A stretch of 32,784 nt of DNA from Setomelanomma holmii (taxonomy: Eukaryota; Ascomycota; Dothideomycetes; Pleosporales; Phaeosphaeriaceae): contig ML978359.1 of assembly GCA_010015745.1 (NCBI GenBank), forward strand, positions 1-32,784, written 5' to 3'. This document shows positions 19,701 through 31,466 of this stretch, piece after piece (the first letter of the stretch is position 1; each line of letters begins with the position of its first letter). The translations under genes were made by a program, and so were the position numbers. The notes below the pieces were generated by a model that searched no databases, was not told where the DNA came from, and saw only the letters and a program-made list of their open reading frames with translations.

Positions 19701-22700
19701 AGGCGAGCGCCATACGCCTCAGCAAGGGAACCCCACCGACGTTGACTCCTGGCTCGACGCCTCGCGCAACTAGTCCAGCTCAAAGTGCAACAGACCGTCC
19801 CGGGCTTTCTTTAGCCGATCTCGGCATCGCGGTCCTACGCTTGTTGGCAGAATTGCTTTGTGATCCCCACAACCCACAAGAAGTAACACGTTTTGCGAAG
19901 AATGTGACTGGGAAGTGGTTGCTCTATCTTCTCGCAGAGCCAGACCAGCGAGTTGTACTATTGGGTGCAAAAATCCTGGCGCGGGTCCTGGTTATCAATG
20001 GGTTAACCTACGTCAAGAAATTTGCCGACAAGACTGGTGGCTTCGCTTTGATGAAGAATAGGCTTCGCTATTGGTGGAACACGCCAGGTATCTGGACCAT
20101 ATGTTTCGCCATTCTCTTCGACCGCGATGTTGCAGCTATTGATTTCGAGAGAGACTTTGATGTGTTCAACCTCGTAGACATTTTCTTGATGCGTTCTCCC
20201 CAGTCTGAGTTAAAGATACGCTACCCAGAAATCTTCCCGGTCATCTCAGCGATGCTGGATACGGGCCTCCGTGCCATTGTACGAGATCGAGAAACTCAAC
20301 GCGTCGACAATGCGAAGCAAGGAAATGGCGAAACCACGGTAATCAGAGGTCGGCGTAGAACGATGTCTCTCAACGCTAATCAGCCAAGTATTGGTAAGCG
20401 ACAGATTGAACGAAGCTGTCAATATGCTGACAAGTGCAGATCAGAAAGGTCCGCAATCAGAACGACTCAGTGAGTACGCACTAGTCCTGAACTCTGCCAT
20501 CCAGTTCCTGTCCGAGTTACATTCTCGATCCGAAGCCTTCAGTGACTATGCGAACTCTTCGAATTACGTGCAGGAGCTGCTCTTCGTGCTATACCCGGTC
20601 ATCGTCACCTCCGACAGCGTGAGCGCGGAAACAGAGTTACTTTCGAGAGGCTCTGCCTTAACCTTTGAGGGACAAGATGTTGTCATCCAACCACTTTCGA
20701 CTGCGAATGGTCAAAATGGTCCTGTCGTTCGGACAGCTAACGTTGATGTATCACCTGCACGCTCAGCACATCGGGTGGTGCCGTTCCGAAGAGCATCTTC
20801 GTTCGTGCTCGTGTCAGCCGACAAAGCGAGCAAAGCCGCCAAACAACCGTCACTGAACCCAATACTATCACCACGGAATACTGCTCCGGCGGCACTCAAG
20901 GTTGGCACCTCAGTCGTGGAGGCTATGCTTGAGGTGGTACAAGAGGTTTTCAAGGATCAAATTTTCAACCGTAAGGACTTTCCCGGCCTTGGTCTCTTCA
21001 TGAAGACACCGCCAGGGTTTCAAGAGCATCAAGCTTATTTCGAGTCGTATGTTCTTCGACAGACGCTCCTTTCTGTGAAAAACGCCCTGCAGCTCGATCA
21101 AAAGAGGTTACAACAACCACGAGTTCTTACCAATCTTTCCCGCTTCGTGACTCACGTCTCCGAGGCAGTCTTTGAAGGCTGGTTCTTGGACGGCTCTGAG
21201 CCCCTCCTTGACTTCAGCGGCTTCTTGCTTGAATATTTGGAGCGGCCCGACATCGCCGCCATTAAGGCAGTCAGGCTTTGTACACAAGCCATACAAGGGA
21301 TTCGAGGCATATTTCTGAGGGTTGCATTGCTCAGCCTTGCAGAACCCGACGATCCTGAGGGAGGGTCAAACACGAGCGCGATCATCGAGAAGATGGCATA
21401 TTGGCAGCCGATCATCTTGTCCTCCGCAAACACCGAGTCATCGGCGCTGCGGCGGATCTGCTACCTTCTCTACACCAAGCTATCTTCATATCATGAAGAA
21501 GTGCGCCTTGCTGCAGCCAACTTCTGGCGGCTCCTCATGGTACAAAAGCCTCACGAAACCACAACTCTTCTTAGCCATGCGATGCCAGCTGATGAGAAGG
21601 ATCTGTTTGACGGCTTCCAGAAGCTCGTCGAACTAGACAACGAGACCTTCTTGCAATGGTTCGATAAGAACAAAACTGATCTAGACGGCTTCTTCTACGG
21701 GTCGATGTCGAAGACCTGGGAAGATTACGCAAACGATCAGAATAGAAAGACCGAGGAGACCTCGCAAAGACGCATTGCCAAACGAAAGGATAAGCTGAAA
21801 CAATGGCAGGCTGAAGAGCTGGCAACCGAAAGCATATGGACACAGCACGAAACGTCGACCAGCCATTGGCGCTCCAACATACACGCCGCGGAGCGCATCA
21901 AGCATCAACGAGTTCTTCAAGATCAACAAGACAATGCTACTTATATGATGACGATCTTAGCAAAGCTCGATCATCAGCTCAAGGGTCCATGCGCGCTCTT
22001 CGACAACAGCCCTCCACCCAAGTGGCGCTTAGATGAGACTGAAGGTCGGGATCGCAAGCGTTTGCGCATCATCATTGACAAGACCAATCGGGAACAGATC
22101 TACCTGCCAAAGCGTAAGGAGACAGACCCTCGTGAAAGACTCAAACTTGACACGAACGTACCCACCATTTCGGTAAAAGAGGCTGTGGGTGTGACGCCCA
22201 CCACTGCTCCACGTATACGCTCATCGTCTGGACTCGACGGAAAGAATGACCCGAAGGATGAGGATAATTCCGATAGTGAAGATGACTTTGAGATGGTGGA
22301 AGCCATGTTCGAGGATGAAGATGGTTTTGAAGACAAAAATCGCAAAGTCATGAGGAGCTTGAATCGCGGGGACCAGGTGCAGTATGTCTGCAACATATCT
22401 CGGGTCGTGGGACTGGAAGCCATTGAAGGGCTTCTCATTGTGGGCAAAGAGTATCTCTACCTGCTCGACGACTTCTTTCAAAGGTCGGACGGAGAGATCG
22501 TGCGCGTTTGGCAAGCACCACAGGACGAACGAGATCCGTACGTCCAAGTCATTGCTGGCAAAGAGGCAGTAACCAACCGTCGACCACCCCCAAGAAATCA
22601 AGAAGACACAGTGCGGCACTGGAAGTGGAGCGAGGTAATCAGCATCTCGAAACGCCGATTCTTGCACCGCGACGTAGCCATTGAGGCATTTTTCGATGAT

Positions 22701-25226
22701 GGCCGCAGCTATTTGTTGACGGCTATATCAACGCAGGCGCGCAATGAGCTGCATTCGCGTGTCTTGCAGCGTGCTTCACATGTTGTGAATCCAGAAAAGC
22801 TCGCGAACTCTGAGATAGCCTGGCGCTTAGACTCGCTGCATAACCCCGAGGAAGCGCCACAGACATTTGGCTCACGTTTTGCATCAGCTTTTGGCTCTGC
22901 CTCGTCACATCCGGCGACAAAGAGATGGCTAAAGGGAGAGATGTCCAACTTTCACTATCTGATGTTCGTAAACACGCTTGCTGGCAGGACATTCAATGAC
23001 CTTACTCAATACCCTGTCTTTCCTTGGGTCATCTCGAATTACCACAGCGAAGAGCTCGATTTGACGGATCCCAGTAACTTCCGTGACCTCAAGAAGCCTA
23101 TAGGTATTCAGGATCCTAGGCAAGAACACTCTATCAGAGAGCGTTTCAGCTCTTTTGCTGAGATGGGCGAGACGGACCGCGCTTTCCACTACGGCACGCA
23201 CTACTCGTCCGCAATGACTGTCGCGTCTTACCTCATGCGACTGCAGCCGTTCAGCGCAGCTTTCTTCCTTATCCAGGGTGGTACATGGGACCACGCTGAT
23301 CGCATGTTCTACTCAATCAAGGGCGCATGGGATTCTGCTTCCGCCAAGAACATGGCCGACGTGCGCGAGCTCACTCCAGAGTTCTTCTTCCTCCCGGACT
23401 TCCTCACCAACGTCAATGGCTACGAATTTGGTCTCCGTTCGGACGGGTCGAAAATTGACAACGTTCAGCTACCACCATGGGCAAAGGGCGATCCTGCCAT
23501 TTTCATCGCCAAGCAGCGGGAGGCTCTCGAGAGTCCATACGTGAGCCAACACTTGCATCATTGGATCGATCTCATATTCGGGCACAAGCAACGTGGCGAG
23601 GCTGCGATCGCGGCCGCCAATGTCTTTCACTGGATGACATATCAAGGTGCGATGGATCTCGACTCGATCACGGACGAAAAGGAACGTGCGCAGAAGATCA
23701 GCGTAATCAACAACTTTGGTCAAACGCCTACGCAGGTGTTCCAGCGGACACACCCTAAGAAGGACAATTTCACGCGACCAACCAAGCTCGACTCCGCTGC
23801 AGAGAGTCTGCATCGCGTGCCTGGAACGCTGCTCGAAGCCCACGATCGGATATCGTCTCTCAACTACGTCAGCAAGAGCGACAAGCTGCTATGCTCAGCA
23901 CCCTTCCGTCAAAATATCCCACCACACCATGATCGCTACATGGAGTGGGGATTTACAGATGGCAGCGTCCGCTTTTACGACTCCCACTCGAAGCGACTCA
24001 TTGGTCTTTTCGAGCATTTGCATTCTGGCCAACTGACTACATCCTTATTCGTGGACGGGCGGACCTTGATCACGGCGGGTACTGACTGCACACTCGCTAT
24101 CTGGACAGTCACCAAGGGCGAGCGAGGTCATATCGAGCTTCAGAATGCAACCACGTTGTTTGGCCACAAGTCTCCTGTGGTCACATTGGCTTCGAGTCGC
24201 GCTTTCTCGGCTTTGTTGTCTGCGTCTCTGGACGGGCGAGTCTACTTGTGGGATCTCAATCGCAGCGAGTTTGTGCGCGAGCTTGACCTCGGTGCCCGAT
24301 ACAAGCGTAACCCAACCCCAGTCCAAGCGGCTTGGATCAACAATGTCACTGGACACATCGTGCTTGCTTGTGGCCGTCGCTTGATCATCACAACATTGAA
24401 CGGCACGATTCTTCTCGATGAAGACGTTTGCGATGGCGAGGACGACGCTGAGGGCATCACCGCCGTCGCAATATACGAGGGTGTCGGCAACGAGTGGTGT
24501 GAGCGCGAGCTCATCTTCACTGGCCATAGGAGAGGCGTTGTCAAGGTTTGTTCCTTTCATCCTCCCATCGCCGTCTTATTCTCTTTCCGACCTATGCTAA
24601 CACCAACCTAGATCTTCCACCTCACCTCATCACCCGCAACACCAAGTACGCCAGTCTATCCGCCTCCTTCCAACCCCACACCGTCGAAGTCTTCACCATC
24701 AACACAATGGAGCATTAACCTCATCAACGTGCTCAATCACGGCGACCCGACGAATCCCACGTCCGCAGCACCAATCACGTGTATACTTCCCATGCCTCAT
24801 AACGTCTATACTGGCGACGAGGAGGGACGAGTGGTACGTAGTAATTTTCCTTTTCTTGACAAGTGGGTGAGTAGGAAGGAGGGATTTGAGGGGCAGGTTG
24901 AGTGGCGGGCTGGTAGAAATGTAAAGGTAGTGTGCTGTGATGAGAGTGATGGAAGGGAGAAAATGCAGAGGAGGAGGGAGAGTGTATTGAGTTTGGATAA
25001 TGAGTGTTGATGGATACGAACTTTGCGTGGGTTGTGAGTTGTGTACATCCTCGATGTTTCTTCCTGCACCTACATCATTCTCCTCGGTTGGAAAGCACTC
25101 ATATTGGCGTCTGTCATCTCATTTCAAGTAGAACGATGCCCGGCGTCCGGGACTTCTATCCTGAAACGAACGAGTGCTAACTTGCAACCACAGTACGAAT
25201 GGGATTGCGTGCATAGGCAGCACTAG
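16797..25226 (+). CDS. BEACH domain and WD40 repeat protein (beige/BPH1-type)
   Basis: Exons 16797-19458, 19506-20393, 20440-24545, 24612-24833 and 25194-25226 give 2636 residues, with phases consistent at every junction. Architecture: an N-terminal armadillo-like helical region; a concanavalin A-like domain at about 375-585 (SGYTFATWMRVDRF); a long helical middle; an acidic stretch near 1790-1818; a PH-BEACH domain near 1826-1960 (VVGLEAIEGLLIVGKEYLYLL); a BEACH domain near 2010-2291 (WLKGEMSNFHYLMFVNTLAG, YPVFPWVI, FHYGTHYSSA); and WD repeats from about 2350 (LITAGTDCTLAIWTV, LLSASLDGRVYLWDL). The last exon supplies YEWDCVHRQH after GDEEGRV, the usual end of the family. Related proteins (yeast Bph1, human LYST, neurobeachin) act in membrane trafficking and lysosome or vacuole-related fission and fusion. 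No lesions seen. The gene symbol is left blank because orthology to BPH1 is inferred. Confidence 0.93.
24834..25193 (+). other. Long last intron of the BEACH gene
   Basis: 360 bp with GTACGT, a GCTAAC branch (25176-25181) and CAG. The junction GDEEGRV to YEWDCV matches the conserved family C-terminus. If retained, the frame stays open for 58 codons to a TGA at 25008-25010 and gives a different tail starting VRSNFPFLDKW. A gene caller could mistake that for the true end. Confidence 0.8.
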
Positions 25227-25936
25227 CATCGCTTCACTACTAGTACGGGAGGACAGAGACGACAGGGAGGACAACTGCAGCATTGGCAAGTATTTGGATC
25301 GCCAGTGAGCATTGTACGGATGTTTGGCGTAGCGTTCGAGCATTGGAGATGCATATCATAAGAATCGAATTGTACAGCCTTCTCAAACAGTTTATTCTCC
25401 GTCAACGTGAAGGTCAAGCTTCTTTCCTGACTGCTCCTAGTGCTTGCGCGATTCAGAGAGTTTAGAGCGCAAGACAAGGCTTTCATGATCTCCTCCCAAG
25501 TACCGGAGTAAACAACGTCTCACGAGTATATTTTGGTCGAGTTCTCGTCGATTTCTAGAATCACTAGTGACGGGAGGCTTAGTCCTTCCGCGTATGTTGT
25601 CGCAGCGAAGAGCACACAAGATCTTCCTTGAGCCAATCTAGCTCCTGACGGAGCTTGTGGGCATACACCCGGGTGCCTTATATGTAAGTCAAGCCTCCTC
25701 TTGTTTTGGTGCCGCCTGCCGACCGCTTTGACTCTCCTAGATTCGAAGACTAGTGGCGTTTGTGCCTCCGCCAAGAATTGCCCGGGTAGTCTCGAACCCT
25801 CACCGTTCTTCCACGGTCAATATCGTTCCTTTGCGCATATTTTCTGCTCTTTAATATCCCCACCTGACACGCTTTACCCTCACTGTCAACCACACTCTGT
25901 ACACCAACTAGAACCACACAACACGACGAGTCAATT
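25227..25936. other. Intergenic, no supported gene
   Basis: 3' flank of the BEACH gene and 5' flank of the secreted-protein gene. Short frames on both strands look random. A GGTTCGAGA on the minus strand near 25793 resembles a tRNA B box, but no cloverleaf forms around it. Confidence 0.5.
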
Positions 25937-26901
25937 ATGTGGCTCTTCATAAACCTCTTCGTCTGCCTGGCTTTGTGCCTGGTAGCCACCGTCATTGCGC
26001 CCAAACGTGAGTACTACTAAGCCCGCAGATTTCGTGTCGAAGCTCATTCTCGACACTAGCCGGAGTACCGCATCACGCTGCGGAGACATGAAAGTACCAT
26101 GGCTGGGCGCTCATGGAGACATGGATCGGCCGCGGTGCTGTCAATGCGGGCTCCCTCACCGACGAGTGGCTGTTCAAGGGCATCTACGACGCGCTTGATA
26201 AGCGGCGCCATGGCTACAAGTCCGGCAAGGCTCATTACTGTGGGTTCGACGGCTACTGGACTAGGATTACAACCAACAATGTGCTAAACTGCTATATATC
26301 CGAGGACAGCAACGGGATTCGGACAGTCGAGGGTGACACGGTCCGAGTAATCCGGGGTGAGTTCTACCGCTGCCTAACTCGAGTTGCTGGTCCATTATTG
26401 ACATGAGTTCCAGATCACCTCGATATCTGGGCAGAAGGCAAATGGGCAAATGACGATATCCGAAAGATCTTGATCAATGTCGCAGCCAAGACACTGTGTT
26501 GGTCGTCCGTCACGCATATCGCTCCACTCGCAAATTGACAAGAATTGGCAGAGGCACTCACCCACGACGTCAAGAACAACTGCTACTACGTCAAAGGCTT
26601 CGCGGGAAAATTCTGCAACATCGGCGACGGCGTGCGCATCAACAGGCTGCCGTGGAACAACGAGCCGAACTACCTATGGGTGACGATCAAGAGCGAATCA
26701 GAAACGTTGAAGACCGACTTCAGATGCTGCCCCTCCAAGCATAAGGTCACGGAAAACCTCGCGGCCCTGGCATCTGATGTGTGGTATGCATACGGCGGCA
26801 ATGCGCTTACGACGGATGTTCGATGTCTGATCACCGGTACGAGGACTTGCGAGGAGTGCGGCTCTAGCTGCGATATCTGCAAGGTGAGCCCGTGTGGTTA
26901 A
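25937..26901 (+). pseudogene. Secreted Cys-containing protein gene, probably broken
   Basis: Exon 1 25937-26006 encodes a clean signal peptide (MWLFINLFVCLALCLVATVI, then APK) with a strong GTGAGT donor. The only in-frame acceptor found (TAG, exon from 26060) gives PGVPHHAAET, then TGA (26089-26091), then KYHGWALMETWIGRG. The frame then stays open to a good intron (about 26357-26412, GTGAGT...CAG) leading into DHLDIWAEGKW. After KTL (about 26498) another intron is expected before EALTHDVKNNCYYVKGF. Every phase-compatible joining I tried creates TAG or TAA. The last exon, about 26551-26901, contains CC, CEECG, CDIC and ends KVSPCG. The family is not recognised; it looks like a secreted protein with paired Cys. 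Either two nonsense changes have killed it, or it uses unusual splice sites. RNA data would decide. Confidence 0.45.
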
Positions 26902-27519
26902 GTGCAGAAGAGATGACGGCGGACTGCGAAGAGCTTGGTGAGGGAAAGACAACGTCAAGATAGACGGCTCCTGGGTGACATATTCTGAACTTGCTTGTCG
27001 AAAGGCATTGGATTTCTGAGGAGCTTGCGGCAGACGGTGGCAGCTTAGATCTGTGCGATGGCCTTGAACCGCCTTTCCGTTTTAGTGAAGTAACAGCTCG
27101 GCCACGTGACCTGCACTTAGACCTGGGCAGCGTCACAACGCACTTTTATGCTGCGCTTCGTTCATCATGAGCTTCTGACATGCTGACAATACTCCAAACA
27201 ACCATCATGAAAGCTTCGAGGAACATGCTCGGCCTCGACGGCCCCTCACCTGCACACTACCACTCGGTCCCAAGATCCTCGTCGCCAGGGCCCTTCTGTG
27301 TGTTAACTGACCGAAACCAAGCAGATGTTGTCACGGTCTGAGAGTCTCTCTTGCCTCACGTGCAGTGGCACCTCACCACTGATGAGACGATGCTGCCCTT
27401 CCTGCACTAGCGCTGTTTACAGCCACCCATGTATACATACTATTCGTAGCTTCACCCAATACAACATCAGTACAGTCCTCAACTTCTTCCTTATATATAT
27501 GGATCACTAGCTCCCACAG
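26902..27519. other. Intergenic, no supported gene
   Basis: No domain-bearing frame. A TATATATAT run (27492-27500) lies 20 bases before the ATG of the next gene. It could be a TATA element only if the 5' UTR is very short or the true start is further downstream (next ATG 27652). Confidence 0.45.
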
Positions 27520-28062
27520 ATGTCTTCAAATCCGTTTCCACCGTTACAATGCCCTTCATTTCCTCGTGCAACACGTGCAGCACTTCGAACAGCGGGGCCT
27601 GCAATACTGCTATCCAGACTCCAAACCTTGCTCATACCAAGACCGTCCGAAATGCCTCGATGCCGCAGCCATCTCGAGCGCTTCCTCCTCCCGCGCAAAA
27701 CACCAGTCTACTCATTCGTGCAAGCCTGGAAACCCGACGATTTGACAGAATGCATCATTTGTCTCCGCGACCTCTCCCAACTCGCGACCAGGCACCACGT
27801 ATGCTACCCAGTCCGCCTTCAGCCCTGCGGAGATGTCATCGGACATGCGTGTTTTGAAGCTTGGCTGTATAGTCGGCATGCGCAGAAGAGGTTCGCGACG
27901 TGTTTGCAGTGTACACGCCGCGTTTCTACCGAACCCGAAGGGTTCATCGTCGGGAACTTAAGAAAGGGAATCAGAAGTCGGTTTGTGACGAGGGTGAGGA
28001 AGAAGTTTTGGAAGGGTGTGAGGCCGTTTCAGTATTTCATTTTTGGGGTGATTGTGGCCTAG
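27520..28062 (+). CDS. Small RING-like zinc-finger protein
   Basis: Intronless 180-residue protein. The N-terminal 75 residues are basic and Pro-rich. A RING-like block follows at about 91-143: CIIC, then LQPCGDVIGHACFEAWL, then CLQC. This fits the fungal RING pattern C-x2-C, C-G-H-x-x-G-x-x-C, W-L, C-x2-C, except that Asp replaces the His after CG. The next residues GHAC keep a His and a Cys. RING proteins are usually ubiquitin ligases, binding an E2 through the finger; whether this variant still binds two zincs is open. The C-terminus is basic (RSRFVTRVRKKFWKGVRP) and ends with a short hydrophobic run (FQYFIFGVIVA), perhaps a membrane tail. The start at 27520 keeps the longest frame; 27652 (MPRCRSHLERF) is an alternative. 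The product is unnamed. Confidence 0.65.
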   Translation: MSSNPFPPLQCPSFPRATRAALRTAGPAILLSRLQTLLIPRPSEMPRCRSHLERFLLPRKTPVYSFVQAWKPDDLTECIICLRDLSQLATRHHVCYPVRLQPCGDVIGHACFEAWLYSRHAQKRFATCLQCTRRVSTEPEGFIVGNLRKGIRSRFVTRVRKKFWKGVRPFQYFIFGVIVA

Positions 28063-28894
28063 GAGGTGGGGAATTGGGTTTGGGCGTGGGTGAAGTGGTG
28101 TGGGAGGAAGGTAGTGATCCGGGCGAGGGGAGTAAGGGAGAGGTTGGAGGACAGGCTGGAGTGTTTGAAGGGAAGGGGAGAGAGGAGGGGAGCGATAATT
28201 GTGGCGAGATGAGGAAGATAAGAATCTAGGAGAGGTATGGGGAAAGGATGGATTGATGGTAGTGCTCAACGTACTTTTGCTGGCTGTTGACATGATGCTG
28301 GAGGTGTTGGAAGGAGCATAAAAAGACATAGAACACGGAAAGAACTTAGGCTGGTATCATTAATCATTTTGCGGCAGCTGAGGCGTTGTGACAATGATGG
28401 ACATGCCTGTGAACACAGCTGCCAAACTCACTGTAAGTTGTTGATCCAACCTGAAGATACAGCCAGTCATCCCTCGCTCCATTACTCGCGGCCTCGCCGG
28501 AGTGTCGGACTGAGTACGCATGCGAAAAATGTCAGCCTGGAGCGACTTCAACTTTTCGACGACGCGTCGCGATTTGGTGGCGTTCCGCGTCCTCTACGCA
28601 GCACGCTTTGTCCCCTCGCCCGAACGCCATCGGATGTCGCAACCGCCTCAATAAACGCGCTCAGCTGATCACCATCTCGTCTGTTACGCAATGCAATAAA
28701 TCTGACCAAGTGCGTGCTCGCCAGGAGGTTGGGCTGAGTTGATGCTAGCAAACTGGCGATACTGGGCGGGAATTGCGTGCTTGCGGGATGCGCCCGCCTG
28801 CCGACGCTTCTTATGAGAGCCGAGTCCCACCCGCCGCATCAAAACCCTTCGCGACATCCCGAGAGCGATGCCCGATTACCCGTAACAGCAGATA
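28063..28894. other. Intergenic with purine/G-rich tract
   Basis: From about 28040 to 28240 the plus strand is strongly purine- and G-rich, with many GGG and GGGG runs (for example GGGCGAGGGGAGTAAGGG). The rest shows no gene. It covers the 3' flank of the RING-like gene and the upstream region of the transcription factor. Confidence 0.5.
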
Positions 28895-31446
28895 ATGTCT
28901 TCCCCAGATAGTGCCGCGCCACTGGATCAAGCCGCTAAGAAGCCGCGCAGACGCCCGGTGAATGGTAGGTTCGCTTACGTCACGGGCTGGTGTGGGGAGT
29001 TAACGGTGCTGCAGCTTGTACGACTTGTCGCGCGCGCAAGGTAGGCTTGAGATGATATCGATTCAGATAAATGGTTCTAAGAAGGTGATAGGTTAAATGC
29101 GATGAACGACCAGGCGGCTGTCTCAACTGCGAGCGTCTCCAACTCGACTGCGTGCAGAATGGTCAAATTGCCTCAACGGTGAAAAGGCCGGGCACAGCCG
29201 TGGAACCGATCATCGGCATCAAGAGAAAACGAACATTCCGCTCCTGTGTGCCTTGCCGAGAATCAAAGGTGAAGTGCTCTGGAGAACGACCAAAGTGTAA
29301 TCGATGTTCGCAACGACGGACCTCGTGTGTTTATGATGCCGAGGCCAATGAACCAGCCTGGGTACAGAGTATTGCGGTGTCGAGTGGGAATACGCCTGAG
29401 GGTGCCATGGTGACGACACCTCAGGCACCACAAGCACCACAGACGCCGCAGAATGTGTTTCCCCCGATGCCAGCCGATGTTCCTGTGGCGGACTGTCCGC
29501 CTGCTCTGACATGGTTTGTCGTTCTTGAGAACATGTTTGTGGCAAGAGACTAATTCGTCGCTTAGGTTGTTCGCAGCGCAACTACCACCCAAGGCTCGAC
29601 TGCATGCACTTTTGGATGCTTACTTCAACAATGTGCATCCAATACGAGTGTTTGCGTTCGAGCACAAGCCTTCATTCATTCGGATGCTTGACGAAGGCCA
29701 ACTTACTGACCCGTCAGATCAAGCACTCTTGCACATCATGTGTGCGCTGGGCGCCAAGTTCTATGCTCTCGAATGGAGCGAGTCGTTTGCGCCCCTATCA
29801 AAGGAGCTCATCCAGTCGGCCGGCATGCAATGGGCGAAGATTGCGGAAGAAATGTTCTTTGCGGACTACAGCACCATCTCAATTACGAAGCTCAAGGTTT
29901 TGATCTTGCTGCACGATCAAGAAGCGCGGACGGGTAATTATGCTGGATCTTTCCTTCTCACTGGCCTTGTTATCCGCATGGCCCATGCACTCCAACTGAA
30001 CAACGAAGTGTCTGCGGACATCATGTGTAAAGATGAGGGTGGCAGTCCTAACGAAGCCTCAGTTCGTGAGTCACGGAGAAGGCTGATGTGGGCCTGCTAT
30101 ATGATCGACGTTTGGGCTGGCAGTGGCGTCGATCATCTCACGATATTGAACGAGAAGGACCTGAAGATACAGCTACCCTGCAACGAGAGACAGTTCTCGT
30201 TGCAGATAGCAGTTGTCACTGAACGGCTTCAGGAAGGCGATATCATCGACTTTATACCCGCAGAAGATATCCCAGAAAAGCCTAAGGAGAACTTGGGAAT
30301 GGCGGCCTATTATGTGCGGATAGTGAGCATCTGGAGACGAGTGCTGCGGTACGTACCAAACTTTACACGATCGAACTTTGGCTAACTTGATTATGCAGAT
30401 TTGTGAAACACCTTGACGAAGAGCAGCCACCTTGGATCAATGGCTCCGGGTTCGCTTATCTCATCAGCGACATCCAAACTTGGCGGCAAAGCTTGCCATC
30501 ATGGCTAGACTTTTCGCCAGATAACATCTACATTCGTCGTGAGTCGCATCAACTAGGAGCATTGCTCTTGATACATTGCATGTACCATCATGTCATGTGC
30601 GATGTCCACCGCATTGCCCTGCCGGACCTCTACAAGAACCAGGAGCCATTCCAATTTCCGCCTGAACAACAACCTTTCGTTGCACACCTGCAAGCTGTAT
30701 GTTTTGACCATGCCCAGCGCATGTCAGTCCTTGTCTCGACGATACTGCAACATGGCGTCAAGCACTTCGCCGACTCTATCTTGCCATCATTTGTTTACAA
30801 CAGCAGTCGTATCATGCTCTACTATATTGCCCGCATCCTCGACCTCTCGAAGCCAGATGCAGGCACAGTGATCAACCGCACAGTTGAGCTAGTCCAACAA
30901 AACAACCAAGCTCTTCGAGAGATGACGCTCATGTACCCACTCGCAGAGACCCTGTGCGTCACAACTGAGCGCTGGCTCGAGCAAGTTCGAACCAGCATGG
31001 CGCGCGGTCATGCAACAACGTACATCGCCCCTCAAGACCCGTCAGAGAACGAAGTGCGCCAAGTCGTTGGCGCACCAGTTGCAGGAGCCCTCGCCGTCCG
31101 CCAAAGTCCCGTTCTGTCAGTCATATCACCAGCCGTCGACAGCCTACCTGCCGGCTCGCCCACACCCTCACAAATCGTAACCAACGGTTTTGGTTTCTCG
31201 AATAATACGCCCCAACAGCTGTCGCCGAGCTTGGCAGCGCTTCCAGGATTGTCGTCACGAGTTGCGGATGTCAATAGCGCGCTGTACGCGAGTTCTGCGA
31301 CAAGTGGCACAGAGCAGCCGGTCTTCAATCTAGATGATCTACAGAACTTCTTCCAGTGGAGCGCAAGTGGGGATGAGAATGCGCAGTCGACGGGCTTTGA
31401 AGGGTTTGGGCCGTTGGGGTGGGCGAATAACTTTTCGATTATGTAA
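28895..31446 (+). CDS. Zn2Cys6 transcription factor with two tandem zinc clusters
   Basis: Five exons: 28895-28964, 29015-29040, 29092-29513, 29566-30348 and 30399-31446, 782 residues, phases consistent throughout. Cluster 1 is Cys25, 28, 35, 42, 45, 52 (ACTTCRARKVKCDE, then PGGCLNCE) and is assembled from exons 1 to 3. Cluster 2 is Cys84, 87, 94, 101, 104, 111 (SCVPCRESKVKCSGERPKC). Both follow C-x2-C-x6-C-x6-C-x2-C-x6-C exactly, with a basic KRKR between them. From about residue 173 the protein shows the fungal transcription-factor middle homology region (YFNNVHPIRVFAFEHKPSF; RRRLMWACYMIDVWAGSGVD). The C-terminal 150 residues are rich in Ser, Pro, Asn and Gln, like an activation region. A single cluster binds CGG-type half sites in this family; what two in series do is not known from the sequence. 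The target pathway is unknown: no metabolic cluster lies beside it. Confidence 0.9.
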
Positions 31447-31466
31447 GCGGAAAGACTAACGTGTTC

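Noticed and set aside
24834..25010. Extended C-terminus of the BEACH protein by reading through the last GT
   Set aside because: The spliced version gives the conserved family ending GRV-YEWDCV, so the read-through tail is intron sequence, at most an alternative isoform.
25780..25810. Minus-strand GGGTTCGAGAC resembling a tRNA T-loop
   Set aside because: The flanking five-base stem does not pair, and no D-arm or anticodon arm is found upstream.
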